Shown here: positions 5,958 through 10,161 of the stretch, one piece after another
How the letters are laid out: each line of letters begins with the position of its first letter
Numbering within the stretch: position 1 is the first letter of the stretch
DNA from: DAISJM01 sp036821485
Lineage (GTDB): Bacteria > Verrucomicrobiota > Kiritimatiellia > CAIQIC01 > JAGNIJ01
Length of the DNA: 10,161 nucleotides
Assembly: GCA_036821485.1 (NCBI GenBank)
Contig: DAISJM010000079.1
Coordinates: 1 to 10,161 of the forward strand
Direction: 5' to 3'
Notes under the pieces: generated by a model
Told to the model about the DNA's origin: nothing
Seen by the model: only the letters and a program-made list of their open reading frames with translations
Database searches by the model: none
Translations under genes and position numbers: made by a program

Positions 5958-6134
5958 ATGACAAAGAAACTGCTTTGGGCGCTGATTTTGATCTGCCTGT
6001 GCGTGATTCTGATTGTGCTGAATCGTGATTCGATGAGTCTGGACCTGCTGGTGACACAGGTCAGGACCGCAGAGTCATTTGTCCTCCTGGGCTTCACGGC
6101 AGCGGGTGTGGCCATCGGGCTTCTGCTGAAATAG
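5958..6134 (+). CDS. LapA-domain (DUF1049-like) small membrane protein
   Basis: This 58-residue protein has two hydrophobic helices: about 4-20 (KLLWALILICLCVILIVL) and about 38-57 (SFVLLGFTAAGVAIGLLLK), joined by a short polar loop with NRDS and a VTQVR segment. The helix-loop-helix layout, the Asn directly after the first helix and the G-rich second helix match the LapA/DUF1049 domain, found in proteins linked to lipopolysaccharide assembly and envelope homeostasis. The ATG at 5958 is preferred over upstream codons because GGAG (5947-5950) lies seven bases before it and the family N-terminus starts with MTKK. It follows the DUF72 gene by 63 bases and precedes the sirtuin gene by 15, so it is likely cotranscribed with the latter. 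The family assignment rests on a short sequence and is moderately sure. Confidence 0.75.
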   Translation: MTKKLLWALILICLCVILIVLNRDSMSLDLLVTQVRTAESFVLLGFTAAGVAIGLLLK

Positions 6135-6149
6135 GGGGCCGGGGCCGAC

Positions 6150-6881
6150 GTGAGTTCAGCGCAGGCGCGACAACTGGCGCAGATGGTCCGCGAGGCCCGG
6201 CGGATCGCAGTGCTGACAGGCGCGGGTGTTTCCACGGCTTCGGGCATTCCGGACTTCCGATCTGCAAACGGCTTCTACTCCGACGAGCGGAATGCCAATG
6301 CCTTCGACATCAACGAATTCAATCGTGATCCGAGTTTCTACTATCGATTTGCCCGTGAGTTCTATGATGTGGTCGCGAAGGCGCAGCCGAACGTCGTGCA
6401 TCAGGCGCTGGCCGCGTGGGAGAAGCGTGGTCAGTGGGTCAGGATCGCCACGCAGAATGTAGACGATCTTCACCAACGTGCAGGATCCATGCACGTCTAT
6501 CCGGTACACGGGACCGTCGAGAGCAGCACGTGTCAAGATTGTGCGCGTCGCGTGAAGACCGTTTCGCTGGAGGAAACGATCAGGGCTGGGCAGGTACCCC
6601 TGTGTGCGTGCGGGGGTGTGTTCAAGCCCGACATCACATTCTTCGGGGAGATGCTGCCGGAGGATGCCTGGGAGCGGTCTGTCCGAGCGATGTCGCAGGC
6701 GGACCTTGTTCTGGTGTTGGGGACGAGCCTGGTGGTGTTTCCTGCGGCATCGTTACCCGGCTACCGTCCCGACAGCGCGCGCCTGGTGATTGTAAACCGC
6801 GATCCGACACCGGAAGACGCTGAGGCAGACCTTGTCTGCAGGGATGATTTATCGTCTTTGCTGGAGCAGGTTGCCCCATAG
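6150..6881 (+). CDS. Sirtuin (Sir2-family NAD-dependent protein deacylase)
   Basis: This 243-residue cytoplasmic enzyme would remove acyl groups from lysine side chains with NAD+ as co-substrate. Sir2 motifs appear in order: GAGVSTASGIPDFRS (24-38, NAD binding), TQNVDDLHQRAG (101-112), catalytic His120 in PVHGTVESS, zinc ligands C128 and C131 (CQDC) and C152 and C154, FKPDITFFGE (158-167), GTSLVVFPAA (191-200) and the late VIVNRD (214-219). The second zinc pair is spaced CxC (LCACGG) rather than the common CxxC; this is a tolerated variant in the family as far as I recall. The start is GTG at 6150, 15 bases after the LapA-like gene; the G-rich AGGGGG at 6133-6138 is the only upstream purine box. 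Full length and intact. It is related to CobB/NpdA. The neighbours do not reveal its substrate. Confidence 0.92.
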   Translation: MSSAQARQLAQMVREARRIAVLTGAGVSTASGIPDFRSANGFYSDERNANAFDINEFNRDPSFYYRFAREFYDVVAKAQPNVVHQALAAWEKRGQWVRIATQNVDDLHQRAGSMHVYPVHGTVESSTCQDCARRVKTVSLEETIRAGQVPLCACGGVFKPDITFFGEMLPEDAWERSVRAMSQADLVLVLGTSLVVFPAASLPGYRPDSARLVIVNRDPTPEDAEADLVCRDDLSSLLEQVAP

Positions 6882-6942
6882 ATGCCGGACTGCCGTGCCG
6901 CTTGGCTTTTCCCCGTCCGTGTGATAAAGAGTAACCCTGCTG

Positions 6943-8169
6943 ATGACAACGACTTTTCACATTTCCAAGGCGGTCGAAACCCTGCTGAAAAAGGGCGTGG
7001 TTATTCCGTGTCCGGCAGCGGTTGAGGTCGGGGAAGACGTGAACCTGGAGCAGATTGCGCCGGGGGTGGTTCTTCACACCGGCTCGAAGCTGCTTGGGGC
7101 CTCGTTGTCCGTTGGGCCGGGTTGTGAGATTGGCGCCGAGGCGCCCGCGACCGTGGAAGATTGCCAACTTGGGCGGGGGGTTGCCCTGAAGGGGGGTTAC
7201 TTCTCGGGAGCTGTGTTTCTGGATGGATCGAGCATGGGCAGTTGCGCCCACGTGCGGCCGGGCACAATTCTGGAAGAAGAGGCCAATGGTGCGCACTCGG
7301 TTGGCTTCAAGCAGACGATTCTGTTTCCTTTTGTGACGGCGGGAAGCCTCATTAACTTCTGCGATGCATTGATGGCAGGAGGCACGAGCCGCAAGAACCA
7401 TAGTGAGATCGGTTCCTCCTATATTCACTTCAACTTCACGCCGCACGGCGACAAAGCGACAGCGTCGCTGGTGGGTGACGTACCGCGTGGCGTTATGCTG
7501 GACCGGCCGCCTGTTTTTCTTGGCGGGCAGGGCGGGCTTGTTGGGCCGGCGCGGATTGGGTTTGGGTGCGTAGTGCCGGCCGGGGCCATTCTGCGTGAGG
7601 ACGTGCCCGAAGATGGCATGCTGGTGAGTCCTTCGGACAAGGCTTCGAAGAAGAAGCCTTACGCCATGGGTGCCTATCGCGAGATCGGGCGCGTGGTCAG
7701 GAACAACCTTCTGTACATCGGCAACATCCGGGCGTTGCAGGCTTGGTACAAGGATGTGCGACGAGGATTCATGGCGAGGGATGGCTTTGAACTTCGTTGC
7801 TGGGAAGGCGCGTTGCGTCAACTCGATGCAGTGCTCGCGGAGCGCATCAAGCGTTTGGGTGAGTTGGCCGCGAAGATGAAGTTGTCAGTCGAACTGGCCA
7901 AGGCGTCCGGGGCGTCCTCCGTTGCCGTGGCGGAGCAGGAGCGCCTGCTGAAGATTTGGCCTCAGTTGGAAGTGCGGTTGAAACAGGAACCGGATGCTGT
8001 TCTGGGTGCGGAAAACCGGGATGCGGTACTCAAGCGTGCCGCAGGTCGAGAGGGTGCGGGCTACCTGAAGGTTGTGCAGGGCTTTGATCCGGCGGCGCGG
8101 GCTGCGGGTGCAAAGTGGTTGCAGGCGATTGTGGATTCAGTGGCCCAGCTCTGGGACGCGAAGTCTTAA
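6943..8169 (+). CDS. Left-handed beta-helix protein related to the GlmU acyltransferase domain
   Basis: This 408-residue protein has no N-terminal nucleotidyltransferase motif (no LxxGxGTRM), but its residues about 40-225 read as hexapeptide repeats. CAHVRPGTILEEEANG (101-116), VGFKQT (120-125), EIGSSYIHFNF (155-165) and SLVGDV (175-180) follow the order of GlmU landmarks LRPG, VKKA, IGAGTITCNY and IIGD. The position of the GlmU catalytic His (GHLTYLGD) reads INFCDALM, so the His seems absent. The C-terminal part (about 265-408) is helical, with heptad-like stretches (LDAVLAERIKRLGELAAKMK). Similar proteins are, from memory, annotated as UDP-GlcNAc pyrophosphorylase in PVC bacteria, but the activity is not evident here. 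The ATG at 6943 has only a weak AAAGAG upstream (6926-6930). It is followed ten bases later by glmM, which supports an amino-sugar or cell-envelope role. Confidence 0.82.
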   Translation: MTTTFHISKAVETLLKKGVVIPCPAAVEVGEDVNLEQIAPGVVLHTGSKLLGASLSVGPGCEIGAEAPATVEDCQLGRGVALKGGYFSGAVFLDGSSMGSCAHVRPGTILEEEANGAHSVGFKQTILFPFVTAGSLINFCDALMAGGTSRKNHSEIGSSYIHFNFTPHGDKATASLVGDVPRGVMLDRPPVFLGGQGGLVGPARIGFGCVVPAGAILREDVPEDGMLVSPSDKASKKKPYAMGAYREIGRVVRNNLLYIGNIRALQAWYKDVRRGFMARDGFELRCWEGALRQLDAVLAERIKRLGELAAKMKLSVELAKASGASSVAVAEQERLLKIWPQLEVRLKQEPDAVLGAENRDAVLKRAAGREGAGYLKVVQGFDPAARAAGAKWLQAIVDSVAQLWDAKS

Positions 8170-8179
8170 GGAGAGAACC

Positions 8180-9532
8180 ATGGGACGCTTGTTCGGTACA
8201 GATGGTGTGCGTGGTGTGGCCAACATCCCGCCGATGACGGCGGAGATGGTGCTCGAGATCGGTCGCGCCACGGCGCATGTGTGCAAGCGTCACAAAGATC
8301 GGCGCCATCGCATTGTAATCGGCAAGGATACGCGCGTCAGCGGCTACATGGTTGAAAATGCACTAACGGCCGGGATTTGCTCGATGGGCGTGGACGTTCT
8401 GCTCGTGGGGCCGATGCCGACGCCGGGGATTGCCTTCATCACGCACAGCATGCGGGCGGATGCGGGCATGGTGATCTCGGCATCGCACAATCCGTACCAG
8501 GACAATGGCATCAAGATTTTCTCGCGTGACGGCTTCAAGTTGCCGGATGAGGAAGAGGATCAGATCGAGGAATTGATCGTCTCCGAGCACATCCGGGATA
8601 TTCGCCCGACGGCGGGTGACATTGGCAAGGCCAGGCGCATCGAAGACGCCATGGGGCGTTACATCGTTTTCTGCAAGAACACTTTTCCCGATGATCTGAG
8701 TCTGGATGATCTGAAGATTGTCATCGATTGCGCACATGGGGCGACTTACAAGGTTGCGCCGATCGTGTTCTCGGAACTTGGAGCTTCCGTTACGACGCTG
8801 AATTGCGAGCCGAATGGCCTGAACATCAACGATAATTGCGGGTCCCAGCATACGGAAGCACTGGTCAAGAAGGTGCGGGAGACCGGGGCGCATGTGGGGT
8901 TGGCGTTCGACGGTGATGGCGACCGCGTGATTGCGGTGGATGAGAAGGGCAACGAACTTACAGGCGATCACATTCTGGCCATCTGCGCGCAACGCTACAA
9001 GGAAATGGGACTGCTTCGCAACGACATGGTTGTGACCACGGTCATGGCGAATTTCGGCTTTCTGGCAGCCATGAAACGGATGGGGCTGCGCTACGACATC
9101 GCGCCGGTCGGCGACCGCTATGTGCTCGAGAACATGAAGAAGCAAGGCGCCGTTCTGGGAGGAGAGGCGTCAGGGCACGTTATTTTCCTGAATCATCACA
9201 CGACGGGCGACGGGATTATTTCGGCGCTTCAGTTGCTGGCCGCGCTGCAGGCCAGCGGGAAGCCGCTTTCCGAATTGCGGAAGATCATGACCCTGGCGCC
9301 CCAGAAGATGATCAACATATCAGTTTCGCGGAAGCCGCCGCTGGAAGAAATCCGCGAGGTACAAGATGCCATCAAGGCTGCGGAGGAGAAGCTCGGAGAC
9401 CAAGGCCGTGTGCTCGTGCGCTATTCAGGCACGCAGTCCATGTGCCGGGTGATGGTGGAGGGTCCGACGGAGGAACTCACCCTGCAGTTGACCGAGTCCA
9501 TCTCTGCCGTGGTCAAGAGGTGCATCGGATAG
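8180..9532 (+). CDS. glmM: Phosphoglucosamine mutase
   Basis: GlmM interconverts glucosamine-6-phosphate and glucosamine-1-phosphate on the way to UDP-GlcNAc for peptidoglycan and lipopolysaccharide. The protein has 450 residues, the normal family size. It begins with MGRLFGTDGVRGVAN. The phosphoserine loop ISASHNPYQDNGIK places the active Ser at 102, as in E. coli. The metal site DGDGDR gives D244, D246 and D248, the sugar-binding loop is GGEASGH (327-333), and the phosphate-binding loop RYSGTQSMCRVMVEG lies at 414-428. In that loop the usual SGTE reads SGTQ. The ATG at 8180 follows AAGGAG (8168-8173) with a six-base spacer; the box overlaps the stop of the upstream gene, a tight operon link with only ten bases between genes. 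An ATG-less upstream extension in frame is not supported. PNGLNIN and CGSQH (211-224) confirm the GlmM rather than PMM/PGM subfamily. Confidence 0.96.
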   Translation: MGRLFGTDGVRGVANIPPMTAEMVLEIGRATAHVCKRHKDRRHRIVIGKDTRVSGYMVENALTAGICSMGVDVLLVGPMPTPGIAFITHSMRADAGMVISASHNPYQDNGIKIFSRDGFKLPDEEEDQIEELIVSEHIRDIRPTAGDIGKARRIEDAMGRYIVFCKNTFPDDLSLDDLKIVIDCAHGATYKVAPIVFSELGASVTTLNCEPNGLNINDNCGSQHTEALVKKVRETGAHVGLAFDGDGDRVIAVDEKGNELTGDHILAICAQRYKEMGLLRNDMVVTTVMANFGFLAAMKRMGLRYDIAPVGDRYVLENMKKQGAVLGGEASGHVIFLNHHTTGDGIISALQLLAALQASGKPLSELRKIMTLAPQKMINISVSRKPPLEEIREVQDAIKAAEEKLGDQGRVLVRYSGTQSMCRVMVEGPTEELTLQLTESISAVVKRCIG

Positions 9533-9543
9533 GACGGGAAAAC

Positions 9544-10161
9544 GTGGAGATCATTATTCAGCGGGATGGCGCGGCGGCGTGTTTGTACGCCGCGCGTTTC
9601 ATGGCGGCGGTTATCCGGCGGCAGCAGCATTCGGTGTTGGGACTGGCTACGGGCAGCACGCCCGAGAAAGTCTACGCCGAGTTGGTGCGCATGCATCGCG
9701 ATGAGGGTTTGAACTTTGGGGGTGTCAGCACCTTCAACTTGGATGAGTATGTCGGCCTTGATCCGTCGCATGCGGGTTCCTATCGCTACTACATGGACCG
9801 GCATCTGTTCAGTCGGGTGAATTTGCCCCGGACGGCAACGCACTTCCCGGACGGCATGGCCAAGGATCTCGTGGCGGAATGCCGGCACTATGAGGAAAGC
9901 ATTCGGAAGGCCGGCGGGATAGATCTGCAACTGTTGGGCATCGGGCGCGATGGGCACATCGGATTCAACGAACCGACCTCTTCACTTTCGTCCCGGACGA
10001 GGATCAAGACGCTGACAGAGCAAACGATACGGGACAACAGTCCTCACTTTGGTCCCGGGGAGAAGGTTCCCTTCCACGTGCTGACGATGGGAATTGGCAC
10101 GATCCTGGAAGCGCGCGCGGCATTGTTGCTGGCCTTTGGGGAGTCGAAGGCGGATGCGGTG
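9544..10161 (+). CDS. nagB: Glucosamine-6-phosphate deaminase, 5' part
   Basis: The frame stays open to the right edge, giving 206 residues of a protein normally near 240-270 long. NagB turns glucosamine-6-phosphate into fructose-6-phosphate plus ammonia; the reaction is reversible. Seen are the phosphate loop GLATGSTPEKVYAEL (33-47), the catalytic base Asp67 in TFNLDEYVGL, and GIGRDGHIGFNEP (132-144) with D136, H138 and E143, matching E. coli D141, H143 and E148. ATMGIG-like LTMGIGTILEAR (180-191) follows. The start is GTG at 9544, 11 bases after the glmM stop, with AGGA at 9531-9534 overlapping that stop. Being joined to glmM and a GlmU-like gene, and not to nagA or a GlcNAc transporter in this window, it may serve synthesis rather than breakdown, but genes beyond the edge could change that view. 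Confidence 0.94.
   Translation, partial: MEIIIQRDGAAACLYAARFMAAVIRRQQHSVLGLATGSTPEKVYAELVRMHRDEGLNFGGVSTFNLDEYVGLDPSHAGSYRYYMDRHLFSRVNLPRTATHFPDGMAKDLVAECRHYEESIRKAGGIDLQLLGIGRDGHIGFNEPTSSLSSRTRIKTLTEQTIRDNSPHFGPGEKVPFHVLTMGIGTILEARAALLLAFGESKADAV

Noticed and set aside
6902..6928. Promoter before the beta-helix gene (TTGGCT and GATAAA)
   Set aside because: The spacer is only 15 bases and both boxes are poor, so it cannot be told from chance, although a promoter somewhere in this 61-base gap is plausible.
6634..7821. Open frame of 395 codons on the minus strand
   Set aside because: It is antisense to the sirtuin and beta-helix genes, both of which have clear family motifs; the predicted protein is low-complexity and shows no family features.

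Overview
The window is 10.2 kb of densely packed, GC-rich (about 60% by hand count on sampled lines) bacterial DNA. Eleven protein genes all read on the + strand. No rRNA, tRNA or CRISPR array was seen. Gene content suggests a Gram-negative bacterium, probably of the PVC group (Verrucomicrobiota/Kiritimatiellota-like). Pointers are a periplasmic DsbD/TlpA system, a LapA-type membrane protein, a left-handed beta-helix GlmU-like protein next to glmM and nagB, and a GxxExxY gene bounded by repeats. The taxonomic call is inference from recalled family distributions, not a search result.

Region 1 (1-2005): the 3' end of a TlpA/ResA-type thioredoxin-fold protein, then a full DsbD-type transmembrane thiol reductase. 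DsbD would move electrons from the cytoplasm to periplasmic thioredoxins such as its neighbour. Region 2 (2054-2404): a small zinc-ribbon protein of unknown function. Region 3 (2405-2574) is a 170-base regulatory gap. It holds two palindromes of the form TTCCAA-N3-TTGGAA that together make an 18-bp inverted repeat. Just before lexA there is a perfect 20-bp LexA-like operator inside a recognisable -35/-10 promoter.

Region 4 (2575-4951) is an SOS/translesion unit: a LexA-family repressor with an intact self-cleavage site and Ser/Lys dyad, then a Y-family DNA polymerase with a clamp-binding motif. Between them sits a 453-bp AT-richer insert: a GxxExxY (PD-(D/E)xK-like) gene framed by 34-bp inverted repeats that match at 33 of 34 positions. 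This is the most striking structure in the window. It looks like a small mobile or repeat-bounded cassette that has entered an SOS operon and is now probably transcribed from the lexA promoter.

Region 5 (4998-6881): a DUF72 (YecE-like) protein, a 58-residue LapA-domain membrane protein and a sirtuin-type NAD-dependent deacylase. Region 6 (6943-10161) is an amino-sugar operon: a GlmU-C-terminal-like beta-helix protein without a uridylyltransferase domain, phosphoglucosamine mutase GlmM, and glucosamine-6-phosphate deaminase NagB, which is cut by the window end. Together they link fructose-6-phosphate, GlcN-6-P, GlcN-1-P and the UDP-GlcNAc branch that feeds peptidoglycan and lipopolysaccharide.
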